DNA of 64,000 nucleotides from Streptomyces sp. B21-105 (GCF_036898465.1 NZ_JARUMJ010000001.1:2294001-2358000); one strand, 5' to 3'. Positions 30,223-39,595 are shown, counted from the stretch's first letter. Numbers and translations: made by a program. Notes: generated from the sequence alone by a model not told the origin.

Positions 30223-31360
30223 CGGGAGCCTCCATCTCGATCGTGGTGCCCTCGCCGGGCGCCGATACCACCGTGAGCGTGCCGCCGACCCCGCTCGCGC
30301 GGTCGCGCATGGACACCAGTCCGAGATGGCGGCCCGCCCGGCGGACCGTCTTCGGGTCGAAGCCGCCGCCGTCGTCGGTGACGCGCAGGACCGTGTCCGG
30401 GCCGCGCTTGCTGAGGGTCACGTCGACGTGCTTCGCACCGGAGTGGCGAAGGGCGTTGTGCAGGGCCTCCTGGGCGACCCTCAGCAGCGCCTCCTCCTGG
30501 GCCGCGGGCAGGGCGCGGACACCGTGGCCGGCGAACGTCACGCGCGCGGAGTGGGCGCGGTCGAGGACCTGGATCTGGGTGCGCAGGGTGGCGAGCAGAC
30601 CGTCCTCGTCGAGGGCGGCGGGGCGCAGTTCCACCACGGCGGCGCGCAGCTCGTCGGCGGCCTCGGCGGCGAGTGCGGCGACCTGGTGGAGCTCGCCCTT
30701 CGCGCGCGCGGGGTCGCGGTCGACGAGGGCCGCGGCGGCCTGGGCCGTCAGCCGCAGGGAGAACAGCTTCTGGCTGACCGCGTCGTGCAGCTCGTGGGCC
30801 AGCCGGGAGCGCTCCTCGGCGATGGTCAGTTCGCGGCTGCGTTCGTACAGGCGGGCGTTGGTCAGGGCGATCGCGGCGTGCTGGGCGAGGATCGAGAGCA
30901 GCTCCTCGTCGTCCTTTGTGAAGCCGCAGCCGCCGTCGGGCTTCGGGCAGTTCTTGTTGGCCAGGAACAGGGCGCCGATGACCTCGTCGCCGTCGCGGAT
31001 GGGCAGGCCCAGGAAGTCGGACATGTCGGGGTGGGCGGAGGGCCAGCCCTCGAAGCGCGGGTCCTTGCGGACGTCGGCGAGGCGCTCGGGGCGGGCCTCG
31101 CGCAGCATGGCAGCCAGGATGCCGTGCTGGCGGGGCAGCGGGCCGATGGCCTTCCACTGCTCGTCGCTGACGCCGTCGACGACGAACTGGGCGAAGCCCC
31201 CGTGGTCGTCGGGGACGCCGAGGGCCGCGTACTGGGCGTCGAGGAGCTCGCGGGCGGAGGCCACGATAGTCCTGAGGACGTCGCGTACCTCGCCGTGCCT
31301 GCTCATGGCCAGCAGCGCGGTGCTCACGGCCGCGAGACCGGACCTGGGGCCTTGACTCAT
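30215..31360 (-). CDS. GAF-domain sensor histidine kinase (HisKA_3 type)
   Basis: The protein has 381 residues and no membrane segment, so it is cytosolic. Residues about 20-165 are a GAF domain with PSAHPDMSDFLGLPIRDGDE and GALFLANK, similar to the GAF modules of DevS/DosT-type kinases. The dimerisation/phosphoacceptor helix is RSRLAHELHDAVSQKLFSL with the phospho-His. The HATPase has LLRVAQEALHNALRHSGA, DDGGGFDP and LGLVSMRDRA. The ligand (redox, gas or small molecule) is unknown. It forms an operon with the response regulator. Confidence 0.94.
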   Translation of the reverse strand: MSQGPRSGLAAVSTALLAMSRHGEVRDVLRTIVASARELLDAQYAALGVPDDHGGFAQFVVDGVSDEQWKAIGPLPRQHGILAAMLREARPERLADVRKDPRFEGWPSAHPDMSDFLGLPIRDGDEVIGALFLANKNCPKPDGGCGFTKDDEELLSILAQHAAIALTNARLYERSRELTIAEERSRLAHELHDAVSQKLFSLRLTAQAAAALVDRDPARAKGELHQVAALAAEAADELRAAVVELRPAALDEDGLLATLRTQIQVLDRAHSARVTFAGHGVRALPAAQEEALLRVAQEALHNALRHSGAKHVDVTLSKRGPDTVLRVTDDGGGFDPKTVRRAGRHLGLVSMRDRASGVGGTLTVVSAPGEGTTIEMEAPGG

Positions 31361-31627
31361 GTCCTCACGGTACCGGCGGGGTCCGACAGTGCGGATCGGA
31401 CCTGTGACGGCCGCGGGGCGGGGCGGGAGACCTAGGGCGGAGGTCCCCGGTACGGCGGCCGAGGGCCGAGGTCCTCGGTCGAGTGGCCCAGGCCCGAAGG
31501 CCGGGTGGGCGGGCGTACGTCGAAGGGACCCGCGCGGCTGCGTCCCGGGTCCGACGCGGGCGCGGCCGGCCCGTTCCTACGGTGGGGTCACCGCCGAGCC
31601 GGGCGGTCGGACGAGGGGACGGTTGTC

Positions 31628-32326
31628 ATGCCGGTAGCGATCATCACGGGGGCGTCCAAGGGGCTGGGGCGGGCGCTGGCGGAGGCGCTGGCCGCGCGGG
31701 GCTGGGATCTGGTGCTGGACGCCCGGACGGCGGAGGTGCTGGAGAAGACGGCGGCGGCCGTGGCGTCGTACGGGACGCGGGTCGAGGCGCTCACGGGGGA
31801 CGTCACGGATCCGGGGCACCGGGCGGAGCTGGTGGCGGCCGCCGGGCGGCTCGGCGGCTGCGACCTGCTGGTGAACAACGCGAGCGCGCTGGGGGCCGAG
31901 CCGCTGGTGCGGCTGGAGGCGCTGCCTCTGGACGGGCTGCGGCGGGCGCTGGAGGTGAACGTGGTGGCGGCGCTGGGACTGGTGCAGGAGGCCCTGCCGC
32001 TGCTGCGCGCCGCGCCGGTCGGCGCGGTGATCACCGTCAGCTCGGACGCGGCGGCCGAGGCGTACGGGACGTGGGGCGGGTACGGGGCGTCCAAGGCGGC
32101 TCTGGACCAGGTCGCGGCGGTGCTGGGGGTGGAGGAGCCGGGGATCGCGGTGTGGGCGGTGGATCCCGGGGACATGGCGACGGACCTGTACGAGGCCGCC
32201 GTGCCGGACGACCGTGATCCGCGGCCGGATCCGGCCGGGGTGGCGCCGGCCTTCGTGCGGCTGCTGGACGAGCGGCCCCCGAGCGGGCGGTACGGTGCGT
32301 CGGCACTCCTGGGGGGACGGCGATGA
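31628..32326 (+). CDS. Short-chain dehydrogenase/reductase
   Basis: The protein has 232 residues from the ATG at 31628 (MPVAIITGASKGLGRALAEA). The Rossmann glycine motif is TGASKGLG. NNASAL stands for the NAG element. Catalytic Ser, Tyr and Lys are in ITVSSDA and YGASKAALDQ, followed by VDPGDMATDLY. It is a classical SDR; cofactor preference and substrate are unknown. The stop overlaps the start of the QueA-like gene (ATGA), so the two are coupled. Confidence 0.92.
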   Translation: MPVAIITGASKGLGRALAEALAARGWDLVLDARTAEVLEKTAAAVASYGTRVEALTGDVTDPGHRAELVAAAGRLGGCDLLVNNASALGAEPLVRLEALPLDGLRRALEVNVVAALGLVQEALPLLRAAPVGAVITVSSDAAAEAYGTWGGYGASKAALDQVAAVLGVEEPGIAVWAVDPGDMATDLYEAAVPDDRDPRPDPAGVAPAFVRLLDERPPSGRYGASALLGGRR

Positions 32327-33471
32327 GGCCGGCGGCGGGCGTCGCCCCGTACGAGCACGTCCGGGGGTGGGGGCGGGTGCCCGAGGAGCTGTCGGCGCGG
32401 GTGCCGGCCGAGCAGCGTGGGCCGGGGCGCGGCCGGGACGACGTACGGCTGCTGGTGTCGCGCGGGACGGAGGTGGCGCATCACGCGTTCCGGGAGCTGC
32501 CGGGTGTGCTGCGGGCCGGGGACCTGCTCGTGGTGAACACCTCAAGGACGCTGGCGGCGGCGGTGGACGGGCGGATCGGTCACGCGCGCGTGGTGGTGCA
32601 TCTCTCCACGCGCGGGGACGACGGACGGTGGGCGGTCGAGCTGCGGGATCCGGACGGGTCCGGCACGACACGCGCGCGTGCGGGAGGACCGGCGGGGGCG
32701 GAGGTCCGGGTGCCGGGGGGTGTGCGGCTGACGTTGGAGGAGCCGCTCGGCCCGGGCGGCGGGCGGTTGTGGTGGGCGCGGGTGTCGCCGGGCGGGTCGT
32801 CGGTGCCAGGGCTGCTGCGGGAGCACGGGCGGCCCATCCGTTACGCCTATACGGAGCGGGACCAGCCGCTGTCCGCCTACCAGACGGTGTTCGCGCTGCC
32901 CTCGCCGGACGGGGCGGGCAGCGCGGAGATGCCGAGCGCGGCGCGGCCCTTCACGGCGGGGCTGGTGGCGGAGCTGGTGAGCCGGGGCGTGCAGTTCGCG
33001 CCGGTCGTCCTGCACACGGGGGTGTCGTCGGCGGAGGCGCACGAGCCGCCGTATCCGGAGCGGTTCGCGGTGCCGCAGGCGTCGGCGCGGCTCGTCAACG
33101 CGGTGCGGACCGGGGGCGGGCGGGTGATCGCGGTGGGGACGACCGCCGTGCGTGCGGTGGAGTCGGCGGCCGGGGCGGACGGGGTCGTCCGCGCGCGTGC
33201 GGGGTGGACGGATCTGGTCGTCACTCCCGAGCGCGGGGTGCGGGCGGTGGACGGGCTGCTGACCGGGCTGCACGAGCCGCAGGCCTCGCATCTGCTGATG
33301 CTGGAGGCGGTGGCGGGCTCTGCGGCGCTCGACCGCGGCTACGACGCGGCGCTGCGCGGGCTCTACCTGTGGCACGAGTTCGGGGACGTGCACCTCGTGC
33401 TGCCCGCGGAGGGCGGCGCCCCGGAGAGGGCGGCCCTGAGCCCTGAGCGGCGCACTGCCGGAGAGCGCTGA
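32323..33471 (+). CDS. QueA-like SAM:tRNA ribosyltransferase-isomerase
   Basis: The protein has 382 residues. QueA motifs are in order: LLVSRGTEVAHHAFRELPGV, GDLLVVNTSRTLAAAV, YAYTERDQPLSAYQTVFALP, VLHTGVSSAEAHEPPYPERF, GGGRVIAVGTTAVRAVESA and LLTGLHEPQASHLLMLEAV. QueA transfers the ribosyl part of SAM to preQ1-modified tRNA to form epoxyqueuosine. No other queuosine gene is in the window, so the substrate in this organism may be different. It is translationally coupled to the upstream SDR. Confidence 0.88.
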   Translation: MRPAAGVAPYEHVRGWGRVPEELSARVPAEQRGPGRGRDDVRLLVSRGTEVAHHAFRELPGVLRAGDLLVVNTSRTLAAAVDGRIGHARVVVHLSTRGDDGRWAVELRDPDGSGTTRARAGGPAGAEVRVPGGVRLTLEEPLGPGGGRLWWARVSPGGSSVPGLLREHGRPIRYAYTERDQPLSAYQTVFALPSPDGAGSAEMPSAARPFTAGLVAELVSRGVQFAPVVLHTGVSSAEAHEPPYPERFAVPQASARLVNAVRTGGGRVIAVGTTAVRAVESAAGADGVVRARAGWTDLVVTPERGVRAVDGLLTGLHEPQASHLLMLEAVAGSAALDRGYDAALRGLYLWHEFGDVHLVLPAEGGAPERAALSPERRTAGER

Positions 33472-33585
33472 CACAGGGCATTGCTTCGGCAACTAACTGT
33501 GAGAACGATCTACGTGCCATGTGAGCCCGCACATAGGGCCCACATCACGTACTAGGGGCATTAGGAGACAAAGAGGCACCCGATG

Positions 33586-33617
33586 AACGGGGCAGATGGT
33601 TCCATCTGTCCCGTTTT
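33586..33617 (+). terminator. Intrinsic terminator behind the QueA-like gene
   Basis: AACGGGGCAGATGG (33586-33599) pairs with CCATCTGTCCCGTT (33602-33615) with one G-T pair, followed by TT. It lies 115 bp past the stop codon and before the putative promoter of the SLT gene. Confidence 0.7.
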
Positions 33618-33658
33618 GCCCTTCCCTGCTCCACTATCGAGGATCGTAGGTCACACCT

Positions 33659-33804
33659 TTGCCTGGGCATTTTGCGGCCGCTAAGAATTGCTCTCGTCGC
33701 TCAGCGCCGTGGGTTCGCCCCGCGACGCTCGTGCCTCAAGCACCCGCTGTCCGGCCGTCGGACGAAGAGAGCGACCTCCGCGCTATTCGAAGAGGTCCTT
33801 CCGC
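33659..33804 (+). promoter_or_regulatory. Putative promoter and structured leader of the SLT gene
   Basis: TTGCCT (33659-33664), 17 bp and TAAGAA (33682-33687) form a plausible promoter. The following leader can fold into three hairpins: CGTGGG/CCCGCG (33708-33724), GTGC/GCAC (33731-33743) and GTCCG/CGGAC (33749-33763). GCTCTC (33690-33695) can close them by pairing with GAGAGC (33767-33772). It does not match the c-di-AMP (ydaO) riboswitch pattern known upstream of other streptomycete wall-hydrolase genes. The fold is a hand prediction. Confidence 0.4.
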
Positions 33805-34533
33805 ATGCTCAAGAACACTCACAAGATCGCGATCGCCGGTGCTGCCACGCTCGGTGCAGCCGCCCTCGCCTTCTCCGTGGTGCCGGCCGACGCGCAGACG
33901 ACCACTACGGACGCCGTCTCCTCGGCCCGGGTCGCCTACAGCACCAGGCCCGTGCAGGACGTCAAGGCCGACGTGACCGACCAGCTGGCCGCCAAGAGCG
34001 CGAAGGCCGACGCCATCGCCGCGGCCAAGAAGAAGGCCGCCGCGGCCGAGGCAGCCAAGAAGAAGGCGGCGGCGAAGGCCGCGGCCGCCAAGAAGAAGGC
34101 TGCCGCCGCCGCGGCCGCCAAGCGCAAGGCCGCCGCCGCGCACAAGGCCAAGGAGGCCGCGAGCCGGTCCGCGAAGCGTGCCGCGATCAAGAAGGCGTCC
34201 GTCAAGCGGTACGCCAACAACCTCGACGGCTGGATCAAGCACTCCCTGGACATCATGAAGGCCAAGGGCATACCGGGCTCCTACGAGGGCCTGCACCGCA
34301 ACATCATCCGGGAGTCCTCCGGTAACCCGAACGCCATCAACAACTGGGACATCAACGCCATCAACGGCATCCCGTCCAAGGGGCTGCTCCAGGTGATCCC
34401 GCCGACCTTCAAGGCGTACCACGTCGCCGGCACGTCGTGGAACATCTACGACCCGGTCGCCAACATCACCGCCGCCGCGAACTACGCGGCCGACAAGTAC
34501 GGCTCGATGGACAACGTCGACAGCGCGTACTGA
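33805..34533 (+). CDS. Secreted transglycosylase with SLT domain
   Basis: The protein has 242 residues. The signal peptide (KIAIAGAATLGAAALAFSVV, cleavage near ADA) is followed by a 70-residue Lys/Ala-rich helix of AAKKKAAAA repeats, likely a wall-binding or extended spacer. The C-terminal SLT domain has NIIRESSGNPNAINNWDINA, PSKGLLQVIPPTF and NIYDPVANITAAANYAADKY; the Glu in RESSGN is the expected catalytic acid. It should cleave peptidoglycan glycan strands. The start at the ATG 33805 has AGAGG upstream. It ends at a strong bidirectional terminator. Confidence 0.92.
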   Translation: MLKNTHKIAIAGAATLGAAALAFSVVPADAQTTTTDAVSSARVAYSTRPVQDVKADVTDQLAAKSAKADAIAAAKKKAAAAEAAKKKAAAKAAAAKKKAAAAAAAKRKAAAAHKAKEAASRSAKRAAIKKASVKRYANNLDGWIKHSLDIMKAKGIPGSYEGLHRNIIRESSGNPNAINNWDINAINGIPSKGLLQVIPPTFKAYHVAGTSWNIYDPVANITAAANYAADKYGSMDNVDSAY

Positions 34534-34542
34534 GACCCCCGC

Positions 34543-34589
34543 ACGCCGAAGGGCGGCACCCCCGACGCAGGGGTGCCGCCCTTCGGCGT
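34543..34589. terminator. Bidirectional terminator, 20-bp stem
   Basis: 34543-34562 pairs perfectly with 34570-34589 (ACGCCGAAGGGCGGCACCCC and its complement, 7-base loop). It lies between the convergent SLT and FHA-ABC genes. Confidence 0.9.
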
Positions 34590-34617
34590 GTACGCGCACC
34601 GAACCGGTGCGGGAGAC

Positions 34618-37185
34618 CTACTTGCGCATGACCTCGGGCTCGTGGCGGCGCAGGAAGCGGGCCACGAAGAAGCCGCAGATCACGCCGAGGACGACGAGCG
34701 CGATCATGTCCAGGCTCCAGGCGCCCACGGTGTGCTCCCACAGCGGGTCCGCCCCGCCGCCGTCCTTGGGCGGGCTGATCTTGTTGAAGTCCAGCGTGGC
34801 GCCCGCGGCGGCGACGGCCCAGCGCGACGGCATCAGGTACGAGAACTCGTTGACGCCGACCGCGCCGTTCAGGGCGAACAGGCAGCCGGTGAAGACGACC
34901 TGGATGATCGCGAACATCACCAGCAGCGGCATGGTCTTCTCGGCCGTCTTCACCAGCGACGAGATGACCAGCCCGAACATCATCGACGTGAAGCCCAGCG
35001 CCATGATCGGGATGGAGAGCTCGAACATGGTGGCGGTGCCGAGGACCAGGCCCTCCTTCGGGATCTCCCGGCTCGCGAAGCCGATGACGCCGACCATCAG
35101 GCCCTGGAGCAGGGTGACCACGCCGAGCACGAACACCTTGGACATCAGGTACGCGGAGCGGGACAGGCCGGTGGCACGTTCCCGCTCGTAGATGACCCGT
35201 TCCTTGATGAGTTCGCGGACCGAGTTGGCCGCGCCCGCGAAGCAGGCACCGACCGCGAGGATCAGCAGAACGGTGGTGGCCGTGCCGTTGGGGATGATCC
35301 GGCCCGTCTTCGGGTTGGCCGGGTTGGGCAGCAGGCTGTTGCCGGAGTCGATGAGCAGGCTCACCGCGCCGAGAACCGCCGGCAGGATCACCGTCAGGGC
35401 CAGGAAGCCCTTGTCGGAGGCGATCACCGAGGCGTAGCGGCGCACCAGGGTGACGAACTGGGACATCCAGCCCTGCGGCTTCGGCGGCTTCATCGCCTGC
35501 ATCGGCGGCATCTGTACGGACTGCGGCGCGATGGCGTCGATGTCCGCGGCGTACATCTGGTAGTGCTGCGAGCCCTTCCAGCGGCCCGCCCAGTCGTAGT
35601 CGCGGTAGTTCTCGAAGGCGGAGAAGACGTCGGCCCATGTGTCGTAGCCGAAGAAGTTCAGCGCCTCCTCCGGCGGGCCGAAGTAGGCGACCGCACCGCC
35701 CGGGGCCATCACGAGCAGCTTGTCGCAGATCGCGAGTTCGGCCACCGAGTGCGTGACGACGAGGACCGTACGGCCGTCGTCGGCGAGGCCGCGCAGCAGT
35801 TGCATGACGTCGCGGTCCATGCCCGGGTCGAGGCCGGAGGTCGGCTCGTCCAGGAAGATCAGCGACGGCTTGGTGAGCAGCTCCAGGGCCACCGAGACGC
35901 GCTTGCGCTGGCCGCCGGAGAGGGAGGTGACCTTCTTCTCCTTGTGGATGTCCAGCTTCAGCTCGCGCAGCACCTCGTCGATGCGGGACTCGCGTTCGGC
36001 GGGCGTGGTGTCGGCCGGGAAGCGGAGCTTGGCCGCGTACTTGAGGGCCTTCTTGACGGTCAGCTCCTTGTGCAGGATGTCGTCCTGCGGGACCAGACCG
36101 ATGCGCTGGCGCAGCTCGGCGAACTGCTTGTAGAGGTTGCGGTTGTCGTAGAGGACGTCGCCCTGGTTGGCGGGCCGGTAGCCGGTCAGCGCCTTGAGCA
36201 GCGTCGACTTGCCGGATCCGGACGGTCCGATGACCGCGATCAGCGACTTCTCCGGGACGCCGAAGGAGACGTCCTTGAGAATCTGCTTGCCGCCGTCGAC
36301 CGTGACGGTCAGGTGGCGGGCGGAGAAAGAGACCTCACCGGTGTCGACGAACTCCTCGAGCCGGTCGCCGACGATCCGGAACGTCGAGTGGCCGACGCCG
36401 ACGACATCCGCCGGGCCGAGCTGTACCGAGCCGCCCTTCGGGATCGGCTGGCCGTTGACGTAGGTGCCGTTGTGCGAGCCGAGGTCGCGGATCTCCATCC
36501 GGCCGTCGGGCGTCGAGTGGAACTCGGCGTGGTGACGCGAGACCTGCAGGTCGGAGACGACCAGTTCGTTCTCCAGCGCACGGCCGATGCGCATCACCCG
36601 GCCGAGGGAGAACTGGTGGAAGGTGGTCGGGCTGCGGTCGCCGTAGACCGGCGGCGCCCCCGCGCCTCCACCGGGCACGCTCTGCGCGTACGGGTCACCC
36701 GCGCCCTGCTGCTGCGGGACGTGCGCCGCCTGATGCTGCTGCGGCGGCGGCCAGTCGGCCTGCCCGGCCTGCGGCTGCGGCGCGGCCTGCTGGGCCCAGC
36801 CCGGGTTCGCGGCCTGCGCCGCGTACGGCTGCTGGGGCTGCGCGGCGGGCGCCTGCGCTCCCGAGAGGTTCAGCCGCGGCCCGTCGGTCGCGTTGCCAAG
36901 ATGCAGCGCCGAGCCGGGACCGACCTCCAGTTGGTGGATCCGCTGCCCCTGCGCGAACGTGCCGTTGGTGCTGCCGTGGTCCTCGACGACCCAACTGCGG
37001 CCGTTGAAGCTGACCGTGGCGTGACGCCAGGAGACCCTGGCGTCCTCCAGGACGATGTCCCCCTGCGGATCACGTCCGAGGGTGTAAGACCTGGACGGAT
37101 CGAGCGTCCAGGTGTGTCCGTTCAATTCCAGTACGAGTTCCGGCACTCCAGCCCCACTGAGTTGTCCCCCGAGTAGCCCCATCAA
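34618..37185 (-). CDS. FHA-domain ABC transporter, ATPase-permease fusion
   Basis: The protein has 855 residues with the architecture of mycobacterial Rv1747. FHA domain 1 (about 15-105: YTLGRDPQGDIVLED, VSWRHA, DHGSTNGTFAQG) is followed by a Pro/Gln/Ala-rich linker. FHA domain 2 is at about 195-275 (RIGRALENELVVSDLQVSRH, LGSHNGTYVNG). The ATPase has GPSGSGKST, LSGGQRKR and LIFLDEPTSGLDPG. The C-terminal half has about six membrane segments of the ABC2/ABCG type. FHA domains bind phosphothreonine, so Ser/Thr kinases should control the exporter. In mycobacteria the substrate is thought to be a cell-envelope lipid. Promoter region is the 206-bp divergent gap. Confidence 0.95.
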   Translation of the reverse strand: MMGLLGGQLSGAGVPELVLELNGHTWTLDPSRSYTLGRDPQGDIVLEDARVSWRHATVSFNGRSWVVEDHGSTNGTFAQGQRIHQLEVGPGSALHLGNATDGPRLNLSGAQAPAAQPQQPYAAQAANPGWAQQAAPQPQAGQADWPPPQQHQAAHVPQQQGAGDPYAQSVPGGGAGAPPVYGDRSPTTFHQFSLGRVMRIGRALENELVVSDLQVSRHHAEFHSTPDGRMEIRDLGSHNGTYVNGQPIPKGGSVQLGPADVVGVGHSTFRIVGDRLEEFVDTGEVSFSARHLTVTVDGGKQILKDVSFGVPEKSLIAVIGPSGSGKSTLLKALTGYRPANQGDVLYDNRNLYKQFAELRQRIGLVPQDDILHKELTVKKALKYAAKLRFPADTTPAERESRIDEVLRELKLDIHKEKKVTSLSGGQRKRVSVALELLTKPSLIFLDEPTSGLDPGMDRDVMQLLRGLADDGRTVLVVTHSVAELAICDKLLVMAPGGAVAYFGPPEEALNFFGYDTWADVFSAFENYRDYDWAGRWKGSQHYQMYAADIDAIAPQSVQMPPMQAMKPPKPQGWMSQFVTLVRRYASVIASDKGFLALTVILPAVLGAVSLLIDSGNSLLPNPANPKTGRIIPNGTATTVLLILAVGACFAGAANSVRELIKERVIYERERATGLSRSAYLMSKVFVLGVVTLLQGLMVGVIGFASREIPKEGLVLGTATMFELSIPIMALGFTSMMFGLVISSLVKTAEKTMPLLVMFAIIQVVFTGCLFALNGAVGVNEFSYLMPSRWAVAAAGATLDFNKISPPKDGGGADPLWEHTVGAWSLDMIALVVLGVICGFFVARFLRRHEPEVMRK

Positions 37186-37391
37186 CGGGGAGTCTAGGGA
37201 TGTCGAACATCGGGGGGAACTATTTCAGTAGCGGCCCCCTGACCGAAAGTCGGGCCTTGTGAAGAGCCTGCGGGGGCGCATCGGCCGTTGACGTTGACGG
37301 GGTTGAAAACGGGCCGGAGAGTGGTAAACGCACGCGAGGGGGACGGAAGCGGCGATCTTCGCCGCCCCGCGCTGCGGATCGGGGGGTCTGC

Positions 37392-39347
37392 ATGGGTTCC
37401 GGCATGGATGTCGACGGCCGCGGGCAAGCGGTGGGCGCCCGGGGCGTGCCGTGGCTGGACGTGCTGCCGGCCGCGATCGCCGCGGTGAGCTGGGCGTTGA
37501 TCGGGATGGCAGGCACGGCGGCGCTCGGACTGCATCTGCTGGAGGCGGACGCCGCCGGGTCGTTGGGCCCGATGACGGCCGCGGTCGTGGTGCTGGGCGC
37601 CGGCGGCTCGGTGACTCCGTCGGGTGACGTGTCCGCTTTCGGTCTGACCGGCGCGCAGACGGCCACGGCTATCGAGATCACGCCATTGGGGGTGAGCCTG
37701 GTGGGCGCGCTGCTGCTGTCGTGGTGTTTCCTGCGGTCGCTGCGCACGGCCGGAGCGGTGATCGCCCCGGCCGAACTCCTCGCGCGTGTGGGCTCGGTGG
37801 TCGCGCTCTACGTGGCGATGCTCGGCGGACTCGCCTGGGCTGGGCACGACGTCATCACGCTCGACGGGGGCTCGCTCGGCGTGGACGACCTTCCCGGCGG
37901 CGGAGGCCGGAGCGGGAGCGGGGGTGGCGGCCTCGAGATTCCGGGGCTCGGGGACATCGGCGGCCTGCTGCCGGACCGGCTCGGCGATCTGGTCGACGCT
38001 CGGGCCGCGGTCGGTTTCAGCGTGGACACGGTACCGACGCTGCTCGGCGGTCTCGGGTGGTCGCTCGGCATCCTGCTGATCGCTCTGCTGGCCTCGCGAC
38101 GGACGCCGTTGCCGCGGGGCTGGGAGGCGGTGCACCGGGTGGTCCGACCGGCGACGTCGGCCGTCGTCACCGTGCTGTCGGTGTCCGTGGCGGCCGGGTT
38201 CACCGCGGCGGCTTACGCGGCGATCGGCGACGACCATCCCCGGCGGATCGCGGGAGCGGCGCTGCTCGGCGCGCCGAACGGGGTCTGGCTGGGCGTCCCG
38301 CTCGGCCTGTCGGTCCCCTGGGACGGCCGGGCCACGGGCGCGTTGACGAACCTGCTCCCGAACCCTCTGGACGACCTCCTGCGCGTCGGCGCCGAGCAGC
38401 CGGTGACCCTGAGTCGCCTCGCGGAACTGGACGGACGGGTGTGGCTGCTGGGGGTGGCGACGGCCTTGATGATGCAGCTGGCGGGGGTGTTGACGGCCGT
38501 GCGGACGCCGGTGGGGGCAGGGGGGCCGGTGAGTGGCGTGGCGGAGGCCGGCTCGGGTGTGGCGGTGGGGGTGGGGCAGGTCGGCGTCGGCGGGTTCGTG
38601 GGGCGCTGTGCCGTGCGGCTGGGGGTCGTGACGGCCCTGGCGTTGCTTCTGCTCGTCCGGTTGACGGAGGTGTCCGTGAACGCCTCGCTCTCCGTGCTGG
38701 GGTTCGACGCCTTCGGGGCCGGTGTCCAGCTGCACGGGCGGCCCGTAACCGCATTGCTGCTGGGCGGTGCGTGGGGGGCGGGGGCGGGCGCCGCCGGTGC
38801 GCTGCTGGCCCGGCTCACCGGGGCGGCGGGACGGTGGGCGGCGGAGTCGGCACGGGGTGACGCGGGGCGCATGCCTCCGACGGCGCACCGGGCCGGCCCG
38901 GGCCTTGGGTCGGCGGGGGACGCGGGTGATCCGGCCGGACCGTACGCGCCGAGCGTGCCGTACCGGCCGCCGAACCCGGCGACCAACCCCTACCTGCGCG
39001 TTCCGGAGGAGCTGAGGGGTCCGGAGGAGCTGACGAAGCCGAGAGGGCCGAGGGAGCCGGAGGACGCGCGTCCGGGGCCGGGGGTCGCCCAGGGGAGCGG
39101 GACCGCGCCGTCGAGGCCGCACGAGAGTTCCCGGCGGGACGAACCACCTCCGGGTCCGGACGATGACGTATACGGCGCCCCGACCGTCGTCCGCCCCCTC
39201 GGGCCGGCGCCCCGCTCACCCCGACAGCCGCCCGGCCCGCGCCCGGGCCCGAGCAGGGGTGAGCGCCCGCCGACGGGACCGGAGGAGGGCCCGCCGCCAC
39301 CCCCTCCGCCGCCCCGGGGGCCGAGGACACCGCGGGGACCCCGGTGA
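37392..39347 (+). CDS. Streptophobe family membrane protein
   Basis: The protein has 651 residues. About ten hydrophobic segments lie between residues 20 and 480 (VLPAAIAAVSWALIGMAGTA, MTAAVVVLGAGGSV, LGVSLVGALLLSWCFL, SLGILLIALLA, ALALLLLVRLTEV). A Gly-rich loop (GGGRSGSGGGG) sits near residue 180. The last 160 residues are a Pro/Gly/Arg-rich tail ending PPPPPPRGPR. This matches the streptophobe family, large hydrophobic proteins of unknown function restricted to Streptomyces and relatives. The start is an ATG at 37392; a second in-frame ATG follows at 37404. Confidence 0.85.
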   Translation: MGSGMDVDGRGQAVGARGVPWLDVLPAAIAAVSWALIGMAGTAALGLHLLEADAAGSLGPMTAAVVVLGAGGSVTPSGDVSAFGLTGAQTATAIEITPLGVSLVGALLLSWCFLRSLRTAGAVIAPAELLARVGSVVALYVAMLGGLAWAGHDVITLDGGSLGVDDLPGGGGRSGSGGGGLEIPGLGDIGGLLPDRLGDLVDARAAVGFSVDTVPTLLGGLGWSLGILLIALLASRRTPLPRGWEAVHRVVRPATSAVVTVLSVSVAAGFTAAAYAAIGDDHPRRIAGAALLGAPNGVWLGVPLGLSVPWDGRATGALTNLLPNPLDDLLRVGAEQPVTLSRLAELDGRVWLLGVATALMMQLAGVLTAVRTPVGAGGPVSGVAEAGSGVAVGVGQVGVGGFVGRCAVRLGVVTALALLLLVRLTEVSVNASLSVLGFDAFGAGVQLHGRPVTALLLGGAWGAGAGAAGALLARLTGAAGRWAAESARGDAGRMPPTAHRAGPGLGSAGDAGDPAGPYAPSVPYRPPNPATNPYLRVPEELRGPEELTKPRGPREPEDARPGPGVAQGSGTAPSRPHESSRRDEPPPGPDDDVYGAPTVVRPLGPAPRSPRQPPGPRPGPSRGERPPTGPEEGPPPPPPPPRGPRTPRGPR

Positions 39348-39595
39348 GGAAGGGCCCGCCCGCGGAGGCGTACGGGCGGGCGGGGCCGCAGTCAGAGCGA
39401 GGCGACCCGAGCCTGGGCGGCCGGGACACGGCGGGCCGAGACCTCGGCGGGCGGCGGAGGGCGAGCGGCCCCTCGGCGGGCGGAGATTCGGCGACCGGCG
39501 CGGTGGGCGTCGTCCAAGGGACGCGGGCCGTTCGTTGTCCGTCAGGCGGACCTGGGCGGCGAGCGGCACTGGGTGCCGGATACGGTGGGTACACC

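Noticed and set aside
33583..33684. 34-codon open frame in the leader of the SLT gene
   Set aside because: Its ATG is about 20 bases from the nearest AGGAG and it is built over a hairpin terminator; no protein-like pattern.
33480..33804. c-di-AMP (ydaO/yuaA) riboswitch upstream of the SLT gene
   Set aside because: I looked for the conserved GGGGACCCA-type and GGGGTGAATC-type blocks and the closing strand of the aptamer; they are absent.
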